Shown here piece after piece: positions 45,958 to 57,284 of a stretch of 64,000 bases of DNA; the stretch's first letter is position 1, and every line of letters begins with the position of its first letter. The stretch is from Cephalopachus bancanus. Lineage: Eukaryota; Chordata; Mammalia; Primates; Tarsiidae. The notes under the pieces are model-generated. The model searched no databases. It saw only the letters and a list, made by a program, of their open reading frames with translations, and was not told the DNA's origin. The stretch is from the NCBI GenBank assembly GCA_027257055.1, contig JAPVLO010000153.1, positions 3,100,001-3,164,000 on the forward strand, in the 5' to 3' direction. Position numbers and translations under genes: made by a program.

Positions 45958-46160
45958 TATTATTTTTTATTTTCTATTTTGATTCAGGAGTTACACGTGA
46001 AAGTTTGTTAAATACACATAATGTGTGATGGTGAGACTTAGGCTTTTATTAAGCCTATCACCCAGGTGGGTGGACATGGATAGTTTTCAGCATTTACCCC
46101 CCAACCCCCACCTCTCTCCTTTAAGATTGCCCCAGTATCTGTTGTTCCCTAGTGATAATT
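45958..46160 (-). mobile_element. L1 3' UTR fragment
   Basis: A T-rich start, then GATTCAGGAGTTACACGTG, AAGTTTGTTAAATACACATAATG, TATCACCCAGGTGGGTGG, TTACCCCCCAACCCCCACC and CCCCAGTATCTGTTGTTCCC. This is a primate/mammal L1 3' UTR in reverse, with its poly-A at the left. It abuts older L1M-type sequence on the right. Confidence 0.75.
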
Positions 46161-47130
46161 CTAATTCTGGGTAAGATGTCCTTTATCTTCCACTAAACTG
46201 AATTATAAAACCTGGACAAAATACACAAACAGCTATTTGAAAACTCTGAGAAGTAAAATATAAAAAGACAGATTGGGGAAGAGCACCAGAATTCAAAGAC
46301 CTACTGAGCTATTTGTGAGTTTTCCAAATTTTTCCTCCTTTGGTATGCCCTGGCCAGGACACAGCACAATCCAAAACCCAGAAATAAGCACTGTGGTGTA
46401 GACAGAGAGATCTAGGAGAAGCATTCTAGTTTTAACTCAAGAATCAGAAAAGAAAAATTCTAAAACTCAAAGACAGTAAGGAGAATTTCTTGGATGTTTT
46501 TCCTCTTCTTTTTCTCCATTATCTTAGAGGGGAAATGTAGTGACAAGAGTCACTAAGTATGAGAAACCAGAAGGATCCAAAACTTAGAGGGAAGACAAAT
46601 GTTCTCTCCATTCAATCAAGCTCCAGCTCCAAGATGGTGTGCCAAACTTGTTGTTTTCCTCTTCTCTCTCTGTCCTGCTACTGCCTGACTCTAAACATGG
46701 TAAAAGTGGGCAGTTTCTTGCCAGAATATGAAAAGGGTAGCCCGTTGAACTGGAAAGTTCCTAGGAGTAAACAAAAAGGAAAGAACTTAGGAAAGTCACT
46801 TCATAAGGTTTTTTATGAACTGCTGAGCTCACCCCCAATTTGTTTGTACCAGAAGGAAGTGGAACATCTTTAAAGTGTTAACAAAAATAGAAACTGTCAA
46901 CTTGGAATTTTATTTCAGTGAAAATATCCTTTAAGTATTAAAATGAAATAAAGACATTTCAGATGAAGAAAAACTAAGCATAGCTGCCTGTAACAGACCT
47001 GCTTTAAAATAATTGCTAAAGAAGTTCTGTAGGCAAAGGGAGATAATACCAAAAGAAAACTTTGAACATCAGAAATGAAGAAAGAAGATCAGATAAAGAA
47101 ACTATTTGGATATACATAATATGATATTCT
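46161..47130 (+). repeat. Old L1M-type fragment
   Basis: AACTGTCAACTTGGAATTTTA, TTTCAGTGAAAATATCCTTTAAG, GAAATAAAGACATTTCAGATG, AAGAAAAACTAAGCATAGC, CAGACCTGCTTTAAAATAATTGC and AAAGAAGTTCTGTAGGCAAAGG form a conserved ordered block of old L1s. The 104-codon frame at 46559-46873 is inside it and does not look like a gene. Confidence 0.7.
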
Positions 47131-47377
47131 TTTCTTCTTTAATTTTTAAAAATATGTTTGATGGTTAAAAGTAAAAAATATAATATTCTCAGATAGGAAT
47201 TTCAATGCCTGTAGAAGCAAGACAACAATAGTATAAAGAAGAGACATTAATGGAACTTATTATTTTATCTTATTATTCCAAGGGGTTAAAAATGGAGTAA
47301 TTCTCACAAGATTCCCCACAAGACTTATGAGATGCTTTTGTTTTTAGTTCTATTTTTGAGTTAAGTATGTATATGTG

Positions 47378-47379
<2 letters not shown>

Positions 47380-47415
<36 letters not shown>
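47380..47415. repeat. (GT)n microsatellite
   Basis: An uninterrupted GT dinucleotide run of about 34 bases, flanked by imperfect TATGTATATG repeats on both sides up to about 47440. Likely length-variable. Confidence 0.97.
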
Positions 47416-47417
<2 letters not shown>

Positions 47418-47939
47418 ATGTATATGTATATGTGTGTGTTGACTAAATTAGTGAAGTGGATGCTATAATTTATTAAAATATCTTTGTTTTTTGTGAAAAA
47501 TTATATGCTACATTTTAATTTTAGTTTTATTTCATTAATGATTAGTACTTAGACATTAGACAAGTTTCCACTATCCTTTATATTCTATTACTACATTAAA
47601 AACAACAATAATTAAGCAAAGGGAACAAAAGTTTCCAATTCAAATAACAAAATACTGAATTGATTCACTTACTTGTGTTCTGTAAAAGTAATCAGTGCAA
47701 TATTATTTTATCTCTTCAGTGAATTTAATTTTATGATCCCGCTGAGTTACTTTGGGCCTTAGCAATGTATATGGATTCTCTCTATCTAAATATATATATA
47801 TTAATTGAAGAAAATGTTCAGGCTAAAAGTTCTATATCCTAAATTTAAAATGAAATTTGTTTTTCTAGAAATTGTGCTAGGCACTTTCACATTTAGGTAA
47901 ATATTCTTATTCCCACATCACTGATAAGAAATCAGTGAC
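47416..47939. other. Mostly unassigned AT-rich stretch
   Basis: A weak MIR-like piece (AATTGTGCTAGGCACTTTCAC) lies at about 47870-47940 in reverse. Nothing else seen. Confidence 0.45.
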
Positions 47940-48430
47940 TCTGTTGCAAGTAATATGAAATTTGTATATAACGAAAGGGCATGTTTATGTAGGGTGTGTA
48001 TAACTGTTTTACATAGTGTGCACACATTACAGATGAGGGTCAATCATTAAGGCACCCACCACAGAGGAGGACCAGTCGTGTGGAACTAGGTGCATGCTCT
48101 ATTAGAAGTCTCCCTCACTGTTGCAGGTTGAATGAGATTATAACTTCATGGGTGCATATATGAATAAGGAGTTATATCTGTCACTGTTGTGCATCACATG
48201 AAATGTGTCTGTAATATGGGGCATGCTGTGTGAAATGTGTGTTTAACTGTTTTATGTTGTATGTGGGTGCTCTTGAAACTATGTTCCTGCTGTATGAAAT
48301 GTGTCTCTCACTGTTACACATGGAATGAGAGAATGTCACACAGGGTACATTTCTGTATGAGTGCTGTTGGTCACTGTATGTCCTACATGGCATGATATGC
48401 AATATATAAATTTATGTGTACTGTGAAAAA
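47940..48430. repeat. Degenerate GT/ATG-rich repeat array
   Basis: A core TATGAAATGTGT-(C/G)T recurs at about 47953, 48199, 48229 and 48292. Each core is followed by a TAACTG/CACTGTT-type word at about 48247, 48309 and similar sites, and CATGCTGT/CCTGCTGT words lie in between. Spacing is irregular (about 30-65 bases in the second half). It looks like a decayed minisatellite or repeated family member. No coding content. Confidence 0.55.
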
Positions 48431-48673
48431 AAAAAGAAAACAGTGATTTAGGCAGCTGAAAAGATACATTTAAAGACATATAAAGAGGGGTTGATAGAAC
48501 AAAGAGCTATAATAAAATCCAGCATGAACCCACCCGGATGATAAAAAATAAAAAACTAACGAAATAAGGGATAACAAAGAACTGAAGCGAGTGTAACACT
48601 TATGCGGCTCATGTACTGCTAGTGAGAGTATATTGTTGCAGCATCTACTAAAATCATTACACGCAAACCCTAT
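48431..48673. other. Unassigned
   Basis: Nothing recognised; an A-run lies at 48425-48435. Confidence 0.4.
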
Positions 48674-49195
48674 CTATTGGTTTTCTAATGCTATGTTAAA
48701 AATTACCACAAATGTAGTGGCTTAAACAAAACCATTTATTACAGGTCAGAAGTCCAATACAATGTGGCTGGGTTCTCTGCTCAGATATCACAAGGAGGAA
48801 ATCAAGCTTTTGGGAGACTTGAGTTCTTATCTGGGGGATCTGGGAGGAAACTCACATCCCAGTTTATTCAACCTGATGGCAAAACTCAGGACCCTGAAGT
48901 TGTAGGACTGAGCTCCTATTTCCTTATGGGCTGTCAGCTGGGGATCACCCTATGCTCCTAGGTGCTACTCTCTAGTCTTTGCATGTGGACCCTGGATCAT
49001 CAAGCCAACAATGGTGCGCCAAGCACCCCTTGTGATTCAAAACTAGCTTCCTCTGTTTTCAGCTGGGGAAAATTCTCTGCTATTAAATGGGCTTGTGTGA
49101 TTAGATAAGGCCCACCTAGATATCTCCCTATCATGTGGCCTCCCAGAAAATCTCCCTATCATTTGGGCATGGCATCTTGAGGACCATGTTTAGAA
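48674..49195 (-). repeat. ERVL-type (MLT2/MER-like) LTR fragment
   Basis: TATTGGTTTTCTAATGCTATG, AAATTACCACAAATGTAGTGGC, TTAAACAAAACCATTTATTAC and GGTCAGAAGTCCAATAC start a reversed LTR. It continues with GGGGATCACCCTATGCTCC, TGGGCTTGTGTGATTAGATAAGGCCC and ATCTCCCTATCA. Exact family uncertain. Confidence 0.55.
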
Positions 49196-49469
49196 TTCTT
49201 CTTACCCCATTTTATGACTTAGCAACTTCAATCATAAGTATATAGCTAATAGAAGTGCAAACATATATCACCAAAATACATATATAAGAAGGCTAATAGA
49301 GGCATTATTTGTGTTATCAAAAAATATGGAGAAATTATTCATTGACAACAGAATGAATTGTGGAACACATAATTGAATACATAAATGAGGATGAATAAAC
49401 TAAAACAGTTGACAACAGCATGAATAAATCTTAATAATAATAAAATAATAAAACATAATGTGGAGTAGG
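49196..49469. other. Possible L1 remnant
   Basis: AGAAGTGCAAACATATATCACC, GAGGCATTATTTGTGTTATC and ACAGAATGAATTGTGGAACAC echo the 'few cells/clones' part of old L1 3' coding DNA. Low confidence. Confidence 0.35.
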
Positions 49470-49985
49470 TAGATAACAGTTAGATGGGAGCATAGGAAGA
49501 GGTACTCAGCCCAGAAAGCCATAAAATGCTTCCTGGGGAAGATATAGCCTTTACTGAAAAAAAGTTGGAGTAAGTGATATGGGAAAGGAAGATTGTATTT
49601 TAATTTGAAATAATAACATGAAAGAAGTAACATGTCAGTAAAAATTATAAGCAGATGAGTATTATGAATAGATGGCAAAATAGTGGGCTAGAACATGTGC
49701 CTGGAGAATCTGGTAGAGGTCAGAGCATGGAAACCTTGCAAGTCTTGTAAGGCTGACCCTCATCCTGTAGGTGACTGGGGCATGGAAGACCCTTTCAAAA
49801 GAAAGGAGTTGGACCTATGTTCATCTGGACTCACTGACACTACGAAGTGAAAGATGCACTTAAAAAAGGAAAACATAGAGGAAAGTAGTTAGGAGTCTAA
49901 TCAAGGAGTACAGGTGATACATGATGGGAGCCTGAAATCGCTGGAGTGGAGAGATGTGACAGGATAAGATGCACTAATATCTTAT
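49470..49985 (+). repeat. Old interspersed repeat, same family as 3.0 kb
   Basis: AATGCTTCCTGGGGAAGATATAG, CTTGCAAGTCTTGTAAGGC, CCTCATCCTGTAGGTGACTGGGG, AGTTAGGAGTCTAATCAAGG and GCTGGAGTGGAGAGATGTGAC follow the order of the ancient purine-rich repeat also found at 3040-3960. Confidence 0.5.
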
Positions 49986-52009
49986 ACCTATCTCTCTCCC
50001 AAAATTCTCTTCTTAAAGTCTAATCTATGCTAAAGTATAATTGACTAATAATACACTTAATATACCCAGTCCCAAGAGAGATGGAATGACCGGTTAAATA
50101 AGGATCTATGCTCTAAGTAAAAAGATGACAACTATTGTGCAATGTCAAGTATTTTTCTGAAGAAAGTTTCATTTTTTGGTGTGTTTCTTTATTTCTAAAT
50201 CATCTAAATTTTTCCAAATTTACTATACCTATGAGTGGGAGCCAGAACAGAAGATGCATTCCAAGGCTGAGATGTTCATGAAATATCCATGTCTAAATTC
50301 TGTGACCTTCAAAAGGTCAGCAAGAACAAAGATCTGAGACAGAAATTATTCAGAATTTTTACATACTACTATGATCTTAACGAATATGGAGCCCTCCTAT
50401 TACTTACCAGACAGTGGGGGTCAAAGTCAAATTTGTTATTACAATCTGTTAAGATCTTCCACATATGTCTATAGGTTGGTTGTGTAAAACATATTTTCTA
50501 AACCATTGATTTACTATCTCTGCTAAGAAAATCTCACAAAATCAGTTCCCGTGGACACAGAAAGGCCAGCAGTTGGGGACAATCACAACTGCATAATGTG
50601 TGCATTTTGACTTGTATGGAAAATTAATATAAGTATAAATTTCCTTTATTGTGGTTGTGTTTTTAAAAGCCTTCTCAAGGTAGGTTTTTAACACTAATTA
50701 TCTTATAAAGAAATAGAATTGATTTTTAAAATAAAGCACTTGTCTTAAGATTAACTCAAATTCTAAAAACATAAATTTATTTATAACTGTTTTCAATTGA
50801 GAAATAAAGAATTAATTGTCTGTTACTATTCTTAAACTAAAACTAAAATGAATCTGGAATTAGCATTGGAGTTGATTCCTTTGGATGTCTCTTTCATTTC
50901 CACATCTCGCCCTAACCCCTCACTATATATACATTTATTTATACAGTATTTTCCTATTAGTTACTTCATGACATCAGAACTTTTCAACAGGCAAATATTC
51001 CAAACTTAATCTGTAAATGATTTCCCTACACACAACAGGACTTTTAAATACAAAGAGAAAAAAATAACAATGCAGTATTTCAGCAGAAAATTACTTTTTA
51101 AAAAGCTTTAATTTTTCCCACATTTTTCATCATGGTTTGTGTTGTCCAAATTAATCTTTCCTTATTTGTTTTAGGTATTTTGTCGAAGAAGCCAAGAAAT
51201 AATTTAAGAGTGGATTATAATACTCTACAAGTATTCTGATCACAGAAATGTACAAATCTTTCATGTTCTCTACTAAATTTCCTTTTTTATTAATAAGTCT
51301 GGAGGTCATTGTTGAATTTTGACATCATGATAGGTTTCATTTATACTCAGAGTCTATTGGTGTGAACTAGTCGTACAGCCATAGACACAGGACTGGGAAA
51401 TATAGTTCATGTGTACACAGCTACTTGCTAGTGACAACTCTATACTGTGGAAGGGAGAGTGTGAACACTGGTGAACCTCTAACCATCTCTGCCATAGTAC
51501 ACCTCTGACTGACTGCCTTTGTTAGTTCTCCACATCTTTGCCATGACCAAGATCTTTCTTAGTTCTCTGTGATTCTTCTCCAGGAACTTTCTATTTTCTT
51601 CATGTAAAAGGAGGGAGACACATGCACATGTGATGTACAGACATGTGATTATATTAATTTCTCCTCTATGACACATTCTTTAACATATCATACAATTTAA
51701 CTCTGGTTTTTTATTTTCATGATCTCAGTATTGTCCGACATAATATAAGCTTTTATTTTATTTAAATTCAGAAATCTGGACTTCTCTACTGCAAGAAGAC
51801 TCTCATGCTTATTTTGCAACTCCAACAAGGCTGACTTCCTTCATCTCCTTTTTTTCTACCATGCTTTCAACTTAACACAGGTTTTAATCTCTTCTCGACT
51901 CATCAAATTTTCATGCTTCTTAAAGTTTTAATTCCTCAATATTGTAAATCTAATACCACTTTATACAGTTTGATAAGCCAGATTTTAGTGAAAGCATTTC
52001 CCTAAGACC
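49986..52009. other. Unassigned stretch
   Basis: About 2 kb with no gene or named repeat. The frames at 50289-50474 and 51479-51676 show no domain. Confidence 0.45.
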
Positions 52010-52372
52010 TACTATGGTTGGAATGTTTGTGTCCACTCAAAATTACCGTGTTGAAACCTAATCACCAATGTGACAGCATTAGGAGGTGAGGCCTTCGGAA
52101 GGCCTATTTATTAGGCAGACTCCTCATGAATAGAATTAGTGCCCTTATTAAAAAAGCCTTGGAGACCTGCCTTTCCCTTTCACCATGTGAAAACACAGGG
52201 AAAAAGCGCCATCTATGAACCAGAAAGTGAGCCCTCACCAGAAAGTGAACCTGCCATAATATTGATCTTGGAATTCTCAGCCTACAGAACTGTGAGGAAT
52301 AAATTTCTATGGCTGTTAAGCTACCCAATATAGGTATTTTGTTATAACAGCTCGAACAGACATAAATAAGAC
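52010..52372 (+). repeat. ERVL/MaLR-type solo LTR
   Basis: CTATGGTTGGAATGTTTGTG, GTTGAAACCTAATCACC, GACAGCATTAGGAGGTGAGGCC, CTCATGAATAGAATTAGTGCCC, CCATGTGAAAACACAGGG, GAGCCCTCACCAGAAAGTG, TTGATCTTGGAATTCTCAGCC, AGAACTGTGAGGAATAAATTTC and ATTTTGTTATAACAGCTCG are present in order, including the AATAAA. It is close to full length and is the best-preserved LTR of this type here. The 140-codon minus-strand frame across it is not a gene. Confidence 0.75.
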
Positions 52373-52895
52373 CTTCCCTTTCCCCATGTTGAGCTGCCAG
52401 TATAAATAAACACACACAAGTTTGATGATTGCTCCTGGCAGGAAGTCTTTGGAGTATGTCCCTGGGCTTCTGTGTAGTCAAGGTTGATTTCCCAACTATT
52501 TCTTGCGTGATAGCTCTTTTTGTCAATGATATGCTGCATGTGATTGTTTAAATACATGTGGGTGGTCAATCCCAAAGTGGGTGGCCACTTTCGGGTTAAA
52601 ATAAGAGAACTGAGAAAGCAACATTTCCAAAGTAGTTTAGGCTTCCAGTTTCTAGGGTGGGGAGCACAAAATATAGTTGGTTACTATGTTGTCTCCTTGA
52701 TTGAAGATTAGTAAAATTCCTTCTTTAACAGCAATGGTAAATTTTATTGTTCTAGATTTTTCTATAAAACTGATGAAAGTTATAGATCATCATTAAAAGA
52801 TTCCAGCCTTACACTCATCAAATACTAATAGATATAGTTGTGCATAAATTCAGAGGAGTTCAAGATGCTTCAAACATATGAAACCCTAGACGTAA
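52373..52895. other. Unassigned stretch
   Basis: Nothing recognised. Confidence 0.4.
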
Positions 52896-53135
52896 GAAAG
52901 TATAGCATAGTGATCAAGACCACAGTGTCTGGAGTGAGGATACTCATCACATTACAGAGTTTGTGACCTTGAGTGCATTTCTTAACCCTTAGTTGCCTCA
53001 CTTTCAACTTCTTTTAAATAAGAATAAAAATACTAAAGCCTGTTCCATAGAGTTGTTATAAAGGTTAAATTAATGGTTTCTAAAACATTAAAAACAATGT
53101 CTGACACATAGTGAATATTGTATAACTAATTACTA
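52896..53135 (+). repeat. MIR element, nearly full length
   Basis: AGTATAGCATAGTGATCAAGACC, ACAGTGTCTGGAGTGAGG, TTTGTGACCTTGAGTGCATTTC, TTAACCCTTAGTTGCCTCAC, AATAAGAATAAAAATACTAAAGCC, CATAGAGTTGTTATAAAGG and AATGTCTGACACATAGTGAATATTG run through the whole MIR in sense. It is the clearest MIR in the window. Confidence 0.9.
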
Positions 53136-53631
53136 GTTAAACAAACTTATAGCAAATTAATTTATCAGATACTTTTCTCCTTGAGTTCAAGGACTCAAAT
53201 ATAGCAGATCATCACTCTTCATCTAAATTTCTGATTACTGAAGACTTAATGGAGCCATTATGGAATCTATTCAAATTATTGCATTGGCTAATATGGACTT
53301 CGACATTTTTGAAGTGTTATATTCTTACACTTGTTTTAATTATGCAAAAAAAATCAATGCATGATTAGATAGGGAACAAAATATTACATCATTGAGCTAA
53401 ATAATATTAAAATAACTATTTTAATATTTGAACAAATGGACTAAAATAATCTGAGAAAAATTCTGCTTTTATAATATACCAAGGCTTTTCCAAAAAAATG
53501 AATTAGTTAGAGAGAAATTGGTACCCTTGCATGGAGAAATAGAGAAGAATATGAGGAAAGAAATAAAATAAAGAAAAAGCAAATTGTGCTATATTTTATT
53601 TTTCACCTAATTCTAGTTTTCTTTTTTTTCT

Positions 53632-53663
<32 letters not shown>

Positions 53664-54789
53664 AGTGGCTTTACTCTTTCCTGGGTTTTAATAACAGGAA
53701 GATGAAACACTAGGTCTGTGAAGCCATAAACAAACTGTACTTGGAATTGTGTTTGATTTCCTTAATTTTACATTTTCTTGTTGCCCAATTTTTATTTTAC
53801 TATTAGTTCTTCATTTAACCTTTAGCCCCAGCTATGCCATTTAAGAAACAAAATTAGAAAGTTTTTTTTCTCCACAAATAGAAAGGTGTGTGTATTTATG
53901 TGTGTTGGCTAATGGATGTCTTCAGACGCAGCTTATTATCAGGAGGTATAAGAAAACTTTTTTTGTACTCAGAATATGGTGATTTAGCTGTGATTAGCAC
54001 AAAAGCAATTGGTTTTAGAACTTTCTGGGCTAAAATAGAAGTTGTTAACTTAAAAATATGAAAACTGATTCTTCCAGAAAGAAATAAAAAAGTTCCTTAT
54101 GCCTAAGTATTTTAGTTTATATTTTTTAAAAATTAAAAGTATATTTATTGCTCCTTTTTTACCAATCTCCTGGACACTACAAGGATATTTTGAGACCCCA
54201 TAATTTAATTCACCTCAAATCATCACAACCTTGTTGAAAAACAGTCCATTTTTTGAATTAGTCATTGAATTGAGCTATGTCCTACAATTAGGAAAAGAAA
54301 TTAATGTTAACCATGATACTTACATTTCTTCTTTAATGTTTCTTATTAAAAGAAACATTGACTACACAGAAGCCCAGTCATTTCCTCTTTAATGTTTCTT
54401 ATTATGTGGTTTTTATTTGGTGGCTTCTATTACATAAGTGATGATTTCAGACTGTCATCTGTTCTTTGCCTAAATAGGTGATCTGAACCTCACTAAAGTG
54501 TTATTTTAAAAAGTATTTAAACCAGAATCTTGAGAAAAAATAAAAAATGTATTTTATTCTCATTGACACTCAGTAAAAATAATTAAATCGAAAGCAAATT
54601 TTGGCTGTGATAATACCACCGTACAACTGAAATAAATATTAACTTAGCAATAAATTAATGATCTTTTAAAATACTGTTTTAACAAAATTTTTGTTTGGTT
54701 TTAACTTTTTCAAATGTCCAAAAGTAAGTTTCAAACAATGTCTTATCATTTCTCATTGAAAACCTGAAGCCAGTCTGATAGGGTTCCTT
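53136..54789. other. Unassigned stretch with a CTTTT/T tract
   Basis: A pyrimidine tract at 53618-53664 ends in a T-run. It is possibly the tail of a lost retroposon, but no Alu body follows. A short direct duplication of TTTCTTCTTTAATGTTTCTTATTA-like sequence lies at about 54325-54350 and 54380-54405. Nothing else recognised. Confidence 0.45.
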
Positions 54790-54935
54790 AGTGAAAAGAG
54801 CACTGAGTTTGGCCTCAAGAGATTCAGATCCTCCACCCACATTCGCTGATGTGATTGAGTAAGTCATGAAAACTTTCTAGGCCACAATTTACTCAACTGT
54901 TAATTGAGGAAATTGGACCAGATCTGGGATTCTGA
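54790..54935 (+). repeat. MIR-family fragment
   Basis: AGTGAAAAGAGCACTGAGTTTGG, AGATTCAGATCCTCCACCC, TGAGTAAGTCATGAAAACTTTC, CAATTTACTCAACTGTTAATTG and GGAAATTGGACCAGATCTGGG match a MIR-type element in sense. Confidence 0.75.
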
Positions 54936-55109
54936 AATTGGGGCTATGTGGTATGTTTCAGGAGCTTCTTCAAAGTTAAAAGAAAAATGCAACATACATG
55001 AGAAAGTGATTTCACAAGTTGGTAGCGAGCTGCCCTTGCATTTCAGTGAAACCACTTCTTTCCCTCTCAGTGCCTTTAGTGCATATATAATACTCTGTCA
55101 AAATAGCAT

Positions 55110-55420
55110 GTTTTATAGACTTTGCAGCAACTTGGATGGATTTAGAGTCTATCATACTCAATGATCTATCACAGAAATAAAGAGCAGAATAACACATGTT
55201 CTCATTCATAAGTGAACCCCAAACATTTGCCATAATACTATAAGAAAGGGATTGGCTACTGCCGGTGTGTGTGTGGGTGGGTGGGGACACAACATCTATA
55301 AGGGTACCTGAACTCAAATCAGGCAAAGTGGGGATGAAAGGGAGCCCCAAACTTTACCTGTACGATGACCACTTGTATACCTAATCCTGAATGTACCTCA
55401 CATCTCTAAAATTTAAAAAG
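55110..55420 (+). mobile_element. L1 3' end (ORF2 tail plus 3' UTR)
   Basis: TTTGCAGCAACTTGGATGGAT, TAGAGTCTATCATACTC, ATCTATCACAGAAATAAAGAGC, ACACATGTTCTCATTCATAAG, then the 3' UTR TATAAGAAAGGGATTGGC, GGGTACCTGAACTC, AAAGTGGGGATGAAAGG, CAAACTTTACCTGTACG, ATGACCACTTGTATACC and an A-rich tail. It is 5'-truncated. The G-rich tract contains a GTGTGTGTGGGTGGGTGGGG variant. Confidence 0.9.
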
Positions 55421-55439
55421 CATGTTTAATTATTGCCCC

Positions 55440-55562
55440 CACAAGACTATAAGCATTATGAAAGATTACATAATTATGTTACTGGATCCCAGAACAGAAC
55501 ATGGCACAGAGTAGGAACTCAACACATTTTTGCTGTATAGATGAATAAATAAATGTTGAGCA
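55440..55562 (+). repeat. L2 3' end
   Basis: ACAAGACTATAAGCATTATG, TTACTGGATCCCAGAACAGAAC, ATGGCACAGAGTAGGAACTC and a terminal GATGAATAAATAAATG match the L2 3' tail order. Confidence 0.8.
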
Positions 55563-55861
55563 TTACCTTGTTGCTCTTAAATATGTAGACATTATCCACT
55601 AATAAAACTAGTATGTACTTAAATTCCTTGTTGTATAGAAATGAACAATAGAAGACTAGAATAGATTATTCCAGTCAGTAGACTATTCAACCCTTTCAAA
55701 TATTATTTTAATACAGATCATATATAAAGTTTATTTCAGAGGCACAATAGTATGTGAAAATATAATTTGAATTGAACTCATTTTTTGTAATCACAGTGTA
55801 TAAAAGGAGTAAAACTTCATCTCCTCAACCTGATGTTTCAGTATAACATATGGTTCTAATT
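55563..55861. other. Unassigned
   Basis: Nothing recognised. Confidence 0.4.
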
Positions 55862-56075
55862 ATCGTAATACTATAAGAAAAGGATTGGCAGTAGTGGGAA
55901 ACTGCCAGGAGGGGGATGGGGAGGCGGGATTGGCAGTAGTAAGAATCTGCCTGAGGAAGGTGGGGCACACCTCATCAACAAAGGTAACTACATAATGAAC
56001 ATTTGAATACTTAACCCTGAATTGTAACCCACATCTTTAAAACAAAAAACAAAAATAAAAATAAAATTTAGTTCT
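55862..56075 (+). mobile_element. L1 3' UTR fragment with internal duplication
   Basis: AATACTATAAGAAAAGGATTGGC start, then GATTGGCAGTAGTGGGAAACTG and GATTGGCAGTAGTAAGAATCTG as two copies around a G-rich tract. It continues GGGGCACACCTCATCAAC, ACATAATGAACATTTGAATAC, TGAATTGTAACCCACATC and an AAAAATAAA tail. It belongs with the fragment at 41.05 kb. The duplication is about 48 bases apart. Confidence 0.88.
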
Positions 56076-57284
56076 TCCAGAAATCTCAATGACATCAACT
56101 GGGATCAAGACAGATTCATATACTTGGAGTATGTGATTCCCTTTCCCCAACAAGGGTCCAATGCAGTACGACACTTCGCCACCCCAGGCTATCAACGCAT
56201 CATTAGGGGTGAAGGATGGACCCTGATGTTGGTAAGACTCAGTTTCACCAAAATTCTCAGCTCCACCAACAGAGGTTAAGAGAGAATCAGTGCCCTGGAA
56301 TTAAGATGGAGATGCACATGGAGAAGGTCTCAGTGTCCCCTCTGATCTTCATAACCATTTTTTGATCATCCTCTCTTCTCTGTCATCATATTTATAAAAA
56401 ACAAAACAATATGAAACTCACCACACACACACACCACACACCCACACACATACACACACACACACCCACTCACACTCACAAATACAATAACAAATAATCT
56501 TAGTGGAGAACTTCTTTTATCTCCAAATATAAACAGACTATTGAGCCTGAGAGAGAGAATAGCTCTTTAACTTAATTTCTCTGGATAATATTTTATTATT
56601 CAACTAAATTGTTCTACACTGTTGAACTGGCCATAAAGATACTTACCTTTAAAAAGTGAAACAACTTACATTATTTATTTATCAACTACACTGTGCTTTT
56701 GGGGGTTCCTGCAAGAGAGACATATGAAGATGTTGCCACATGATGAATCCTGTACTAGAGAAGTGTAACTAGCAAAATAATAGCTTTAAATAAAAGTCAT
56801 ACATATTTTAATCTGTTGAGAGAGAGAGATATATAGCATTAAAATGATAAATTAGAAAATATATGATGACATCGTAGAAAACAATTAAGAGAAAAATATC
56901 AAATACCATAAAAAATTAAAACGTAATCCATGTCTCACAAATAGTTTAGAAAATGTGACAAAAACCAAACATTCAACCCTAAAAATGCCATTTCGAAATC
57001 AAATTTGGCCTACATTTTGGTATTTGTAGAAATGTTGTATGCCTTATTCTCTATAATCATGTGGTTGGGTTAGGTCTTAAAGTTGCTTGAAGTATTTAAG
57101 GCTGATATAAAAGTAGAAAGATGAGTCAGAAAAAATTTTTTAAAGGGTACAATAAGAAAATGTATTTTGTACCCTTAGAAAGTTTGACTTAGAAATGTGG
57201 GACTATAAATTCTACTATAGTGACTAAAATTTGAAACTTTAGCCAGAAGTTCTGGTCAGATGGAAGTAGAATTTTAAAAGAAAC
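56076..57284. other. Unassigned stretch with a (CA)n microsatellite
   Basis: An interrupted CA repeat lies at 56420-56480 and GAGAGAGAGATATATAG at about 56818. No gene or named repeat elsewhere. Confidence 0.5.

Noticed and set aside
46559..46873. 104-codon frame as a gene
   Set aside because: It lies inside an ordered block of old L1M-type sequence and has no known domain.
47940..48430. CRISPR-like array
   Set aside because: The repeats are degenerate and irregularly spaced, and the rest of the window is clearly primate nuclear DNA.
52104..52526. 140-codon minus-strand frame
   Set aside because: It runs antisense through an old solo LTR. No domain is visible.
53618..53664. Poly-T as the start of a reverse Alu
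   Set aside because: No Alu body follows the T-run. It is a simple pyrimidine tract or an orphan tail.
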